64,000 bases of DNA from Rosa chinensis (taxonomy: Eukaryota; Streptophyta; Magnoliopsida; Rosales; Rosaceae): the NCBI RefSeq assembly GCF_002994745.2, contig NC_037090.1, forward strand, positions 5,205,501 through 5,269,500, written 5' to 3'. Below the pieces are notes generated by a model. It was not told the DNA's origin. It did not search any database and saw only the letters and a program-made list of their open reading frames with translations. Of the stretch, positions 15,356-26,876 are shown one piece after another (positions within the stretch are counted from its first letter, which is position 1; every line of letters begins with the position of its first letter). The translations under genes and the position numbers were made by a program.

Positions 15356-17058
15356 TTTAGGGTCCGGAACTCCGGATCAAGGGACACATAAATTTACACA
15401 ATTTTTGACACTTCTTATAGACCATTGGATTTTAAATCTTTTAATGGCTAAGATTAATTGTGTGAATGATGTCAACATATCAGAAAATGACAGGGCATAT
15501 GACGTTGCATCAATTTAATTTCACAATAACGAAATTGGATTAGAATAACCTTTAAGGAAAAGAAAAAAAATTAGATTAGATTGAATTTTTCTTTTTAAAA
15601 AAAAAATGCAATTAGATGAATACCTCCCAGAAAAACATAAACAACAAACAAAGAACCTAGCTCTTGTATATCTCATTCGTCTTCTCCAAGCTGGTATCAA
15701 AAGTATGGATTGTATTCTGTTTCCCTTGCCCAATTTCATCTTATTCAATTAGTCAAAGAAGCTATTAGTCGTTCTTCCCCTTTCTTGTAATAAACTTCTT
15801 ATTTCAACTACTCCTCTCATTGATATATTAATTATCATATTGTTAGCCTCCATTCACTTCTCTTCATAAGGATTAGGGACTTCAACTATATAGGTCTGGA
15901 GGTGTTTCTTCTCTTAAGTTCCTAATGAGATGTGTTTTGCTTTTTCTTCAAGAGGATTTGATCAAGTTCTCATATATACTTTCTAACAGAACCTAGCCTC
16001 TTGCTGACAATGTTTATGGGCTAATCAAACTATCAAAGCTGAAATTTCGTTATGCAGCGTGGGAAACAAAATAAGATTGAACTAGTTTTAATACCAAATT
16101 GATACTGACAAATTCATGGATTAAATTAGTTTAATTACTAATTGAGATAGAGATAGGGTTCTTCATCTGGGCGTTCTTGTTCATGTGTGTTTTTTTGTTT
16201 TTTTTTCTTTTCTTCTTTTTTGATTGTGTTCTTCTATACATCTACTCAATTAACTTGTTAGTTTTTTTTTTGAATAAAATAAAACTTATATTGATTATAT
16301 ACGATGGTTACAATCGTTTATAGGGGCATCCTGAACATTTACAGGAGCATAAATTGACCTACTAAGGTTACATTGAAAATCTAAGGTAAAACAGACCATA
16401 TTTCATTGGAATGGTTGTTCGATTACAAAGTTGAAGCTCACTTTCTGGAAATAAGAAAACAAAGTGATATAAATTATCCTCATCCATTAAAAACCGGCTA
16501 TGCTGCTCGCCAATGCTCGCAATTGAGGTGCTTACAGTATAGTAGCCCAAGTAAGACTCCTTGAAGTCATTGAGAATTGTCTCCATCAATCTGTAGAGAA
16601 AGAAAAGTAAACTAAAAACTAATGGAAAACTTGGCTTATCTGTGACATCAATCGAGTGCATGATAACAGCAGTCTCCTTATTTAAAATACTGGACATTAG
16701 GTAAGGCCTCCAGAAGTCTAAGAAGCCCATACCCTCCAGAAGTCTAAGAAGCACATCTTGTAATACGTATGTTCATCTTCTATTTATATAAAGAAAAATT
16801 TAATCTAATTTAATTTTCTTTTCTTTTTGAAATAAAGTCTAATCCAATTTCATTATTGTAAAATTAAATTGATGTCATGTCATATGCCCTGTTATTTTCT
16901 GATATGTTAATCGCTCACACCATTAAAAAACAAAAAAGTAGAATAAAAAAAAAAATCGTTCACACCATTAATCTTAGCCATTAAAAGATTTAAAATCCAA
17001 TGGTCTATAAGAAATGTCAAAAATTGTGTAAATTTATGTGTCCCTTGATCCGGACCAT
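15356..17058. mobile_element. Non-autonomous TIR element, about 1.7 kb
   Basis: The two ends are inverted copies of each other over roughly 200 bp. The left end GGTCCGGAACTCCGGATCAA matches the right end TTGATCCGGACC, and the shared block continues through ACACATAAATTTACAC and TGGATTTTAAATCTTTTAAT to the GACAGGGCATATGAC region. Flanks ATTTTTTTTA (left) and ATTTTTTTA (right) may be a slipped 9-10 bp target duplication, which would suit a MULE. The interior has one minus-strand open frame (16368-16754, 128 codons) of unknown origin and a 20-bp direct repeat near 16710/16735. No transposase is seen. Confidence 0.7.
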
Positions 17059-18244
17059 TTTTTTATTTACCACGAGAGTTCATTTAACAATTTCATTTTA
17101 ATTACATAATAGTATTAAAAAGTACTTCAAACATGTGTTCTCTATATTAGGATTAGAGAACAGTCGGTTCAGGATTTTGGCCTACCTATCAACTTCGGTT
17201 CTATAGCGGTTGGGCCTAATTAGGTCGGTTTTCAGCCCAATCCAGCCATAATGGAGTGTGTTGGATGATTTCATTTTTCATAATTATTTCTTGTGGAAGA
17301 AAAACTACATAGCGTTTTATCTATTCCTCAATGCTTCAAAATACAAGTGCACACAAGGATAGCAAAGACTACAAAATTGCATCAAGTGCATGCCAAGCAA
17401 GATTGAAAACTTGAATGACCATCTTTAGAATAGTGTCAGTAAAAGATCAATGGAGCCAGGTAGATATTTCTTGCTTCCTACATAGCAATGCTTTTTGCCA
17501 CAACAACCATTTTTTGATAAGACAATGGTTTATATGAAGGGAAAATGATCATTTACCCGATTTTAGGCTAAAAATTGCCCACTTGCTCCACAAACTGTTT
17601 TTTAACCCCGTTTACCCAAAACACTCTAAGGGATTATTTCCCCTTTACCCAATTAATTCTTTTTTATTTATTTTTGGGACTTTTTTGCCCTCTCCTTCTT
17701 TCTCACTTAGAGAGAGAAGTCATCCTCCACCTTGCTGTGCTCCGGTGACCAGCTGCCGGCCCCGGGCTCAGGCGACCGGTGACCGGAATCTGGCGATTAA
17801 CCGGATTCTGAATTTATTGCCTCATAATAATACCCAGTAACCATATTATTACCCCCCAATAACCATATTATTACCCCCAGTAATCATATTATTGCCTCCC
17901 AAATTCATATTATTTCCGTCCAGTGAATTGTATAAACTCCCAAAACCAAAATGAATACACTATAGGTCACAATTGATCATATTATTGCCCCCAACAGACA
18001 CATTAAACTCCCAAAACCAAAATGAATACACTATAGGTCACAATTAATCATATTATTGCCCCCCAATACAAAGTCCAATGTCTCTACTGCCCCCAATAGA
18101 CCACAAAAAATGCACCATTTTGTAGGATTCACAGATAATTTGACTTTAATACACAGAAAACAACAGGTAACTTAGCGAAACACCACACTATAGTGATTCC
18201 TGTCCCTCATATCAAAGTCTACTGGGGGCCAATAATGTGTCTAC

Positions 18245-18565
18245 TGCCCCCAGTAGCCCATTGAGCATTGACACATCACACATCTTTCCCACACCCACAT
18301 TGCATTACAAACCCATGCAGCTGTCTCCCAAGTTCCAAAGCCGACGTATCCGAACAAGCATTGAGAAATGCACAGAAGGTAATCGAATTCGGCTTCCCCT
18401 CCCGCACTGCGTTCAACATGAAGGTATTCCAAGTGGCAAGTTTTCTCTCAGGAATTTTATCAAACAGTTTCTGGGCATCATCTCCGAGACCAGTTTTTCA
18501 GTACATATCAAAGACACTGCACCCAACAAAGACATCACATATCTGCTCGACCTTGACGACAAGGG
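18245..18565 (-). pseudogene. PPR gene fragment captured in MULE 1
   Basis: Read on the minus strand, the sequence encodes a PLS-type pentatricopeptide repeat stretch: GDDAQKLFDKIPERKLATWN, then PNSITFCAFLNACSDTSALE and LGRQLHGFVMQCG. Parts resemble the MEF11/LOI1-type organellar editing factors. Stops and an internal deletion break it, and both gene ends are missing. It is a passenger fragment without function. Confidence 0.8.
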
Positions 18566-18918
18566 CATGAATTTGTTTTCAGATCACCGGTATATAAAGC
18601 AAACGGGAGGTCTTAAAGGCGCAGGCTAACTCCAAAGGCGAGGATCCGACTTCAAACCTAGTTGAGGTGGTGGAGGGCTAGGAGAATTTGAATACGAAAC
18701 TCGAGGATGTTGGCGTCGGAGCTGGAGAATCTAGCGCAAAGCCACCGGCGATGATGATTCCCGGTCGGCCTGCGAAGTCGTCCAAGAGCCTTACCGCCTA
18801 AGAACTCGACCGGAGCTTCACTGCTTATTTCGACGGCGCGTGCAGCTTCTCGACCGAAGGATCCTTGAGGTCGACACGACGACCACTGAGCCAGCACACT
18901 GATCAGAGATTAAGAGTG

Positions 18919-18920
18919 AG

Positions 18921-18965
<45 letters not shown>

Positions 18966-18971
18966 ATATAT
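18919..18971 (+). repeat. (GT)n(GA)n microsatellite
   Basis: A run of GT dinucleotides is followed directly by GA dinucleotides and a short TATATA, inside MULE 1. Confidence 0.95.
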
Positions 18972-19402
18972 CTGAAAAAGTAAAGTCAATGAAGACGCGT
19001 TGTTTGTAGGGGCTGGTGGCATGATTTGTAATTTATTTGTTTTTGCAGTCTAAAAGCATCGTGTCACTGGTGGTTTGGGTAAGTGGGCACAAACAAAAGT
19101 AGGTGGAGCGTTTGGGGAAATGTTGGGCCATATTTGGGTAAGTGGTCACGGCCCCTTATATGAAGTGATGTTTTGTAATGAAATGAAATCCACCATTTTT
19201 TTATAATATAAATGGTTTGTATAATGGTTGCATACAAAATGTAACTCCTAGAACTAGATTTATACAATGTTAACTGATTTCTAAACAATTTCGTTTAACT
19301 TATGTTGCAAATTTTTCGTTTCATTTAAATACATGCATATTAGTTTTATTTATCAACCAAAAACTTAAAACATACGAAACACGAGAGCTTAAAGTAAATC
19401 TA

Positions 19403-19434
19403 CCCCGCAGCATCGCGCTGGTTCTCAACCTAGT
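19403..19434 (+). repeat. Second Helitron 3' terminus
   Basis: CCCCGCAGCATCGCGCTGG (imperfect hairpin) is followed by CTAG at 19430-19433 and T. It closely resembles the terminus at 5647. The 5' end was not identified. MULE 1 probably lies inside this Helitron or just beside it. Confidence 0.7.
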
Positions 19435-19540
19435 TTAAATTTTGAAACCAGTTTTCATATTACTAATGCCTAACAGAAAAAACTTCAGTTGATGCCATGG
19501 TTTTACACTTCAGTCAACCCATCAAAACAACAAAAGCCTT

Positions 19541-19694
19541 TTAACTTGATGAAAATTAGTCGAGAAAAGAAATGACACACAGATCCCAAAAAGACTCCTA
19601 CACAAAAGAGTTGTATTTTTTTAACTTGATGAAAATTAGCTGAGTAAAGAAATGACACACAGACCCAAAAAGACTCCTATTCAAAAGAGTTGTA
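19541..19694 (+). repeat. Tandem duplication, 80-bp unit, two copies
   Basis: TTAACTTGATGAAAATTAG recurs at 19541 and 19621. The full 80 bp that follows is repeated with a few changes. Confidence 0.85.
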
Positions 19695-21339
19695 TATTCT
19701 TCATGAATGGACACAAAGATTCACTGAAATTTCAACGATCGAAGAAAGTATTCCAATGAAGGAAGATCTCCTCAATTACGTTTGAGCTTAGCAGAATGCC
19801 AAATGAGGGGAAGTACGTAGTACTTGTAAACTATATATTTCCGTTTTAAAATAATGTAAAGACGCAGGATGCAGTCTTGATGAAATATACTACACTTCCA
19901 ATTCATGTTAATCCTGAAACGTGCATAGTATGATCTGTAAAAATAAAATGAAAATCTATATATTCAACGGCAATTCAGAAAAAGAGAAGAGATCAAGACA
20001 TTACATGACGACAGCAGCCCCAGAAAGCCGTCCTCCCACTTTTGCCTCGAGCAACTGCTGATCCTTCATCAATGAAAAACCATATAGAGAAAGGGATCCT
20101 TGGTGCTAGGCTCTCTGTCACCCTTTGGCCTAGACTAATCTCCAAAAGTTCCGAAATTCAATTTTATTCTAATGCTCTCAAAAACAAATGCCAGTATTCT
20201 CTTCTTCCAAGAAAGTCTTCCTTCAAATGTTAAGACTCCATTCTCAATTCTCTTTCCCTGATAATCCACCTATTCTGTTTTTTTATGTCGATCCTTATTT
20301 ACTTTTCAGCATCAATATCCAAGCAAGTTCATCCTTTAAGTAATGCTTTGGCAAATAAAGATCACCACCAGGAAAGAAAAGCCCATATGGCCATATCCTA
20401 TCCATGCAGGTGGGAAGTTTCCATCTACATTGGTAGCCTTACCATAGTGTATAACAGATCCAAGAGAAATCAAAAATCATTCATATATATCAAATCTGAA
20501 TAAATCAAAATTTCACAAACAGTAAACGTATAAAATTTCAAGTGCTCAAAACTATCTTCAACCATGCAGGGGCAACCCAAAATATAGGACTACTAATCGT
20601 GATGCCGTTACCTGAAATAACAGCTTGACTGATCATACTTTTTGATACAATAATAATAACAGCCAACAGAAAACCATGACAAAGCCCTACGCAGAGAACA
20701 AACCTGATAAGCAATAAACTAAATGAATAACAAGAACAACACAACAGAGAATTCCTAACGAAAATCCAAAATCTTTCCTTCGAGTGGCATCTCAACAGGG
20801 CTTTACCACATTCCCCAAACCCCTAAAACATGTAAAGACCTTCCATAAATATGATTTACTGACTACTAAGAACATCGACACCATTCTAATCAAACCAGTA
20901 AAATAGCTAACATGAACAGAAACAAATTATGTACACTAACATGCCATCAAACAATTAATTCAGAAGCTAACCAAAATTCTAAATTTCAAAAGCCAAATCA
21001 CAGAAGAAAAGATATATAACAAAAGTATTATCAAAACTATTGAAGTCACTACATCAAAACTAAGAAAAATGAACAAAAAGAATAAGAACAGCCCAAGTAA
21101 ATCTGTCTTGTCAAGGCCAATAAACCGCGTCTCTATAGCCAACAAACTCTACAACCTCACCTCCATGACTACTCTATACCACGTCCAGCCACTACTTACC
21201 TCAGTTACCCAATCAAAACAGACTCACTTTAACTAAACGAAATCTAATCTCAAACCACCTAAGTAAAGAATATAACAAGGATCTTTGTTCTACTTCGATT
21301 CTTCTTCTCTTCAGTATCCCCACCCCAAGTAAAGACTAA
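19695..21339. other. Intergenic, no gene recognised
   Basis: AT-rich DNA with only short open frames lacking recognisable domains. It lies 3' of the SPT16-like chimera, so part may be its 3' untranslated region. Confidence 0.5.
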
Positions 21340-22350
21340 TTACAGGTGATCAAATTCATCAAATAGGACATCCAATTCGTTAAATTCTGATTGAGCTTTC
21401 CTAGCCAACTCCATCTTCTTGAATCTGTTGTTTATATTTTTCTCATGAACATGTAAAGCTGTCAAGGCTTCCTGATCCTCACTTTTATTTTTTTCTCTTC
21501 CAGCATTGATCTCTTCCAACTTGATATTAAGCGCTTCAATATCATTAACTTTTGCATCCAATTGGGTCTGTAAACTATAAGCTTCTTCCAAGTCCTCCAT
21601 CTCTCTTCTTTTCCGTTTTTTGCAGGTTTCTACATCATCATCATCAAATATCATGAACTCTGGCTGCCTTTCTCCTCCATTGTCAGCTAAGGGTAATTTA
21701 ATATTCTCATTCGTTTTAGAACACTTCGCTGTCAGAACCTCAGGAATAACACTCTGTACAGTAACAGTGTCTGCTAGCCACATAGAGATTCTTTTTCCCT
21801 TGGAATACTGCAGGTTCTCAAAACCGAGGGACATATTAAACACCTCGCCTTCTTTCACCAGTTGCTCATTTTGCCCATTGAGATCCAAAACAGATTCATG
21901 GAGTGCAAAGATAATGCCTGGTCTAGTATTTGTTGTCATCTTACATGATAATTCAGGGGCCTCCTTCTTTACAACAGAAACTGCTGCTTCATAAGCAGTA
22001 CAAGCTTTGTTTCCGGGCTTCAACTCCTTAATGGCTGCTTCATGGGCCTTGTACAGAACTTCACATGCCTTGCTAGGAAGGTCATTGGGATCAATCAGAA
22101 AGGTCCTGGCAATAAAAGAGCAGTAATTCTCAAAACTGGTTCCAACAAAGGATATGATAACATTATGAGAACCATATATAAGGGCTTGAGATCAAAATCG
22201 AAATCACTGATATGATAGACAATTAGAATAGTCATGGTCAACTAATTGCTAGCAAGTTAATCAAGAATTTATACAGTTAAATTAAAATATAAGTTCAAAA
22301 GTGATGAATTCTCTTTCTTACCTAAACGGGTCCCTCCATGATGAAGCCAT
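21340..22350 (-). CDS. Chimeric SPT16-like protein: partial peptidase-like domain and coiled coil
   Basis: Exon 1 (22350-22322) encodes MASSWRDPFR up to a GTAAG donor. Exon 2 (22105-21340) starts at a TTGCCAG acceptor. Together they give exactly 265 codons including stop. Residues about 10-130 match the C-terminal half of the aminopeptidase-like domain of SPT16, the FACT histone chaperone subunit: RTFLIDPNDLPSKACEVLYK, KAHEAAIKELKPG, FNMSLGFENLQ, WLADTV. The rest is acidic, then strongly helical (DLEEAYSLQTQLDAKVND and onward), ending DHL. SPT16 is normally over 1000 residues, and its dimerisation, middle and acidic-tail domains are absent here. The first exon is shared with the gene at 37449-39152. 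A FACT role is unlikely, and expression is unproven. Confidence 0.65.
22106..22185 (-). pseudogene. Relic SPT16 exon sequence now inside the intron
   Basis: Directly upstream of exon 2 the same frame continues as YGSHNVIISFVGTSFENYCS and FIAR. This is the next N-terminal piece of the SPT16 domain and is contiguous with exon 2 coding. The acceptor used by the chimera lies within this former exon, and an in-frame TGA occurs just upstream. It shows that the present splice site is secondary. Confidence 0.7.
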
Positions 22351-23975
22351 TATAATAACAATCGCAAAGCGTTCAAAAGTAATAGGTATTGCTCTGCATT
22401 ATAAAAATAAATAAATAAACAAAATAAAATAAAAAACACAGTAAATTGGCTTATAAAAAGTAATGAAAATCTTGAAATTAGGAACTTATAAATTGGCTTC
22501 TTAGAATCAAATAACATACAAACAAAACCAAATGAACTTGCCACAAAATGGTGTCCTAAAGCTATATCCAATAGATTCATAGTAACTAGTCTAGCAACCG
22601 CAGTAGTATTTACAAGTATAACTAGAATTACAGATGGTAGCAGTATGTCCGTGCGGCTCCACAAGAAATGTACATGCATGAGTATCCCAATACTTGAAAT
22701 CACAAGAACTGCAAATAGGTTTACGAATTGGTGGCACCAATAGTGCAAAGAATTTTGATAAAAAATAAAAAAATAAATAAAAAATAGTTACCAAAAGATG
22801 TGATCGCGGGTAATTGCGGATGTGATAGTTACAGAGAGATTTCCCATGAAAAATAGCACCTAATATTACTTTTCTTCTCATACTATTTTACTTTTGAAGT
22901 GTGGTTGACAAATAGCTATCTCACTCTGAATGAACAGCATGAAAAAATCTAAGGAAGGGGCACTCTTTTATTTTTGACCTCTGGCTTCCATCAAATTTGA
23001 TTGCAAGAACCATAAAACATCAAATCCAACAAGAAACATAAATGATTTGGGCCATCTCTGAATTCATTTATAAAAGAGTGCTGGGAATTTATGTTTAAAT
23101 CAAGAACCAAATGGGGACCTAAAGGAATACATATAGATAACTCGTATCTACCTGACGTACTGGATATGTGGATTCTCGTTTGACATCAAAATAGACAAAA
23201 ACAAGTAAATAGTCTAACAGGATTCAACAGAAACATGAAACAATCACACTGCAAAAGTTCATCATGGACAAGTTTCAGGGAATGGGAGAGATCATGTATA
23301 GGCAATCATTACTGAATCATCATAAAATTACTGTATTATTCAGGAAACTCAGGTAACCCCAGTTGATCTACACCTAATGTTTTCACGAAATAGCATTATT
23401 CCTGCAAAACTCCCATAAAGAGTCACTACTAACCACTTAAGAAATGGGTTATGAGTAAATGAGGTTCATCGTAAAGAGTCACTAGAGAAGACCCATATAT
23501 ACTGCTATACATGAGCATCACAAAATTGCAGCAAGTTATTGTTTCAGGTACTTCATCATTGACCAAAATTAATAACTATAAACTGAAATTGAAGACCCAA
23601 ACTCACCAAGTGAAACCAGAAACAGATGGTAGGTTCAAGAAATAATACCTGAGAACCAAGACCCAACTCCCTATCTATTACTTGTTTGAAGAGAAGAGAA
23701 AGGAAGCCCTAAATACCTTGACCCAAGTCCTTTGTCTTTGAAAAAGACGGGGTCGTTCTAGCGTCCAAATCACCGGGATCTGGTCTCGGGTACGGATCCG
23801 GTCTCAGGGACGTTACTCTAGCGGCATCGAAGGGGTGGAGCTGCTAGGAGAGAGGGGTTTGTGTATTGAGGTGAGCTGAGGTGGGTTGATATTATTTATA
23901 GGTCATTATTTTAATTAGTATAATATAATGAAAATGAAAAGTCATACAGTAGTGTATTATTTAGGAAAATATTTA
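22351..23975. other. Upstream region of the SPT16-like chimera
   Basis: No domain-bearing frame was found. A minus-strand Cys-rich frame at 22591-22881 has no recognised family. 23650-23860 is GC-richer and could be a promoter or first leader exon, but no transcription start was identified. Confidence 0.4.
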
Positions 23976-25247
23976 GGGAAAATGATCATTTACCCAATTT
24001 TAGGCTAAAAATTGCCCACTTGCTCCACCAACTGTTTTTTAACCCCATTTACCCAAAACACTCTAAGGGATTATTTCTCATTTACCCAATTAATTCTTTT
24101 TCCTTTTTTTTTGAGACTTTTTTGCCCTCTCCTTCTTTCTCACTTAGAGAGAGAAGTCATCCTCCACCTTGATGTGCTCCGGTGACAAGTGGCTGGCGCG
24201 GTCTCCGGCGACCGGCGACCGGACTCTGGAGAACGGTGACCGGGTTCCGGCGATCGGTGACCGGAATCCTGCTATTATTGCCCCCCAGTAATCATATTAC
24301 TGCCCCCCAGTAATTATATTATTGCCTCCCAAAAATCATATTATTGCCGTCCAGTGAATTGTATGAACTCCAAAAACCAAAATGAATACACTACAGGAAC
24401 AATTGATCAATTTGTAATCATATTACTGCCCTCCAGTAATCATATTACTGCCTCCCAATACAAAGTCCAATGTCTCTACTGCCTCCCAATAGACCACAAA
24501 AAATGCACATTTTTGTAGGATTCACAGATAATTTGACTTTAATACACAGAAAACAACATGTAACTTATCAAAACACCACACTATAGTGATCCCTGTCCCG
24601 CGTATCAAAGTCTACTGGGGGCCAATAATGTGTCTACTGCCCCCCAGTAGACCATCAAAATTAAAAAAAAAAAAAAAAAAATTCCCGACGTCCTACCCAC
24701 CAGATCGTCCTTCGTCTCCGCCAGCCCATAAGTAACTGCAGCACCGCCTCCCCTTCACCGGAGTCATCTGCAGCACCGATCCCAACCGCCTGCATTCCGG
24801 CTTCCGATCCAGCCTCCTCACCGGAGCCTCCCAGACTTTGATCTAGCTTCTAAGACCTTGGCGCTGACGTGGCGGGCGAGGTCGCGGATCTTGGAGGGTG
24901 AAGGTGAATCGGAGGATGGAGATGGTGAATCGGAATCTGGCTGGGGAGAACGAGTTGGTGAAGAGGAAGAAGCAGTGAGTTGGAGTAGGAGGAAGGCGAG
25001 GAAGAAGAAGCGGAGGTCGCAGACTCAGAGATCGCCGACGACAGTGGCCGGTGGGTCCGATTCGAATTCCAACGAGGGCTTTCCAGAAGCAAGGGGAGGA
25101 GAGAGGTTGATGGGAGTCGAGAGAGAGAGAGAGAGTATGAGGGCAATATTGTCCATAGATGCTAGATTGGGTAAATGGGGTTAAATAACTCTTGGTGGAG
25201 TAAGTGGGCAATTTTTTGTCTAAAATTGGGTAAGTGGTCACGGCCCC
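23976..25247. mobile_element. MULE-like element 2 with 9-bp target duplication
   Basis: AAATATTTA at 23967-23975 is repeated exactly at 25248-25256. Both ends are the same family as element 1 (GGGAAAATGATCATTTACCC and GGGTAAGTGGTCACGGCCCC), and the left 700 bp is clearly homologous. The right part differs: a GC-rich segment with an open frame at 24858-25184 rich in Glu, Arg and Ser, of unknown source. No transposase. Confidence 0.85.
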
Positions 25248-25653
25248 AAATATTTATCCAACTTCTCTAAACTTTTTCTATGTTAAATACAATGCGGCTT
25301 AGATTTTCATAACCTTACTGTGACGTGGCGTGCTAGTACTATTTATTAGATAATCCGTATTCACTTATTTAAAAGCGAGCCCATACCTTATGAAAATAAC
25401 ATAGTGAATATACTAAGTCTAAAAAATAAAACTTAAAATTGGGCAACACATAGGTGCACATGAGTGCTTAGAAGACCAAGACCCGAACTGCGAAGCCTTA
25501 AGCCCAACACTGAAAGCCCAGCTTCATCTGATCTCCACAGCTTGCACAACGCTCATGAGCCGACAACTTTTGTCTTTCCATATGGGTTGATAAAGTCTAA
25601 TAATAATTTAAAAAAAAATGGAGGTTTCAATATCAAATTTGGAGGGTTAACTA

Positions 25654-26075
25654 GGGATCCCATCTAATGAGGACCACTAAAATGAGGACTAGTTGAGGAT
25701 TTTTCTGTGAGACCTACTTATCGATAACATTTCCGCAAATCAATTGATAAATGTTTAGATATTTATGTGTAGATCATTTATACAATTTTTTAACCAAATT
25801 GAAATCGTTAAGACATTCATAATCGTAATTTATCAGTTATGAACATAAACGGCTCATGTTTGACATATTTGGTTATTCTGTTGATTTAATGTAGTTCGAT
25901 ACATTAACGATTTGCAATTTAGAAGAAAATTTTCAGAAGTGATCTACTCATGTATATGTAACACATCTAACAGTTGATTTGCTGTAATGTAATTGAAAAG
26001 TTGGTCTCCCAAACCATTGATTAAAATGTCCTCCACTAATTATAATTTTAGTGATCCTCATTAGAAGAGCTCCTG
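25654..26075. mobile_element. MITE, about 420 bp
   Basis: The ends are inverted copies: GGGATCCCATCTAATGAGGA at left, and at right TCCTCATTAGAAGAGCTCCTG read inward. Both are followed by a CACTAAAAT block. Flanks GTTAACTA and TTTGACTA are a possible imperfect 8-bp duplication, which would suggest hAT. It is non-coding. Confidence 0.65.
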
Positions 26076-26876
26076 TTTGACTAGAACATTACCACCTTGT
26101 AATCCAAATTATAAAGTAATAATTAGTTGTGTTCTTGCTCCTTAGAAGCCTCTTGTTGTTTCTTAATATGGTGCTCCGTTTTGTTCTCAACTAGTCTCCC
26201 GACAATAAAACCCACTTAGCCGGGTGTCAATAATCTCTTCTTTAAATTTTTGTTCCCAACTAGTCTCCCGAGAATTGCCGATATTGGCGCCTGGCCTAAT
26301 AAATTGAAGTACTATAGTTAACAAAAATTACATTTTGGTCCCATTGGTCTGTTTGTTCAGGCTGGCCAATAAAAACTCACAGAATAGAAATGACTTCTCC
26401 AAAATACCCCTTTTTAATCTTAAAATATCTTAAAACCCCCACCCACCCCACTGCAAATGCAATCTATTGGAAAGCCCTACCATACACACGGTGGGGAGGC
26501 TCTACCAGAAAACTTCACCTATACAGTACTTTTGATTAAAAAATTAGTTTTCTCATTATTATTATATTAAAAAAATAGAAATTATTTGAGAAATGAAAAA
26601 AGTGAGAAGTTATTGGAAACCATCGATGGTTATTGCAAATATGAAGAGTTAAATGTCTGACAAATTATTTATTTTTATTTTTACTATGATTTTTAATTTT
26701 ATTATTTGCCATACTCACCAATTATTAAAAGTTATTTAAAATTAATATAAGATTTAAGGATTCTATTTTCTTGTCACACCCACTTGGACTATATAGTTTA
26801 ATCGGATCATTACCTCGACGCGCGCCACTTTCATCTCCAAATTCGGTCCAACAAACTCTCGAGTCTCGACCGAACA
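26076..26876. other. Upstream region of the ULP1 gene
   Basis: AT-rich with no coding signal. It presumably contains the promoter of the gene starting at 26877. No element was confidently assigned. Confidence 0.45.

Larger units (their letters stand above)
17539..19155. mobile_element. MULE-like element 1 (Pack-MULE) with 9-bp target duplication
   Basis: TTATATGAA at 17530-17538 is repeated exactly at 19156-19164. The ends are imperfect inverted repeats: GGGAAAATGATCATTTACCC at left, against GGGTAAGTGGTCACGGCCCC at right. The left 700 bp is shared with element 2 at 23976. The right half carries unrelated DNA that includes a PPR gene fragment. A 9-bp duplication with long degenerate TIRs is diagnostic of Mutator-like elements. 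No transposase is present, so it is non-autonomous. Confidence 0.85.

Noticed and set aside
22591..22881. Cys/His-rich minus frame suggesting a zinc finger
   Set aside because: Spacing fits no finger family I know, and it lies upstream of the chimera's start with no splice support.
24843..25241. Minus-strand Ser/Pro/Leu-rich frames
   Set aside because: Complement of purine-rich MULE cargo. Composition alone explains the openness.
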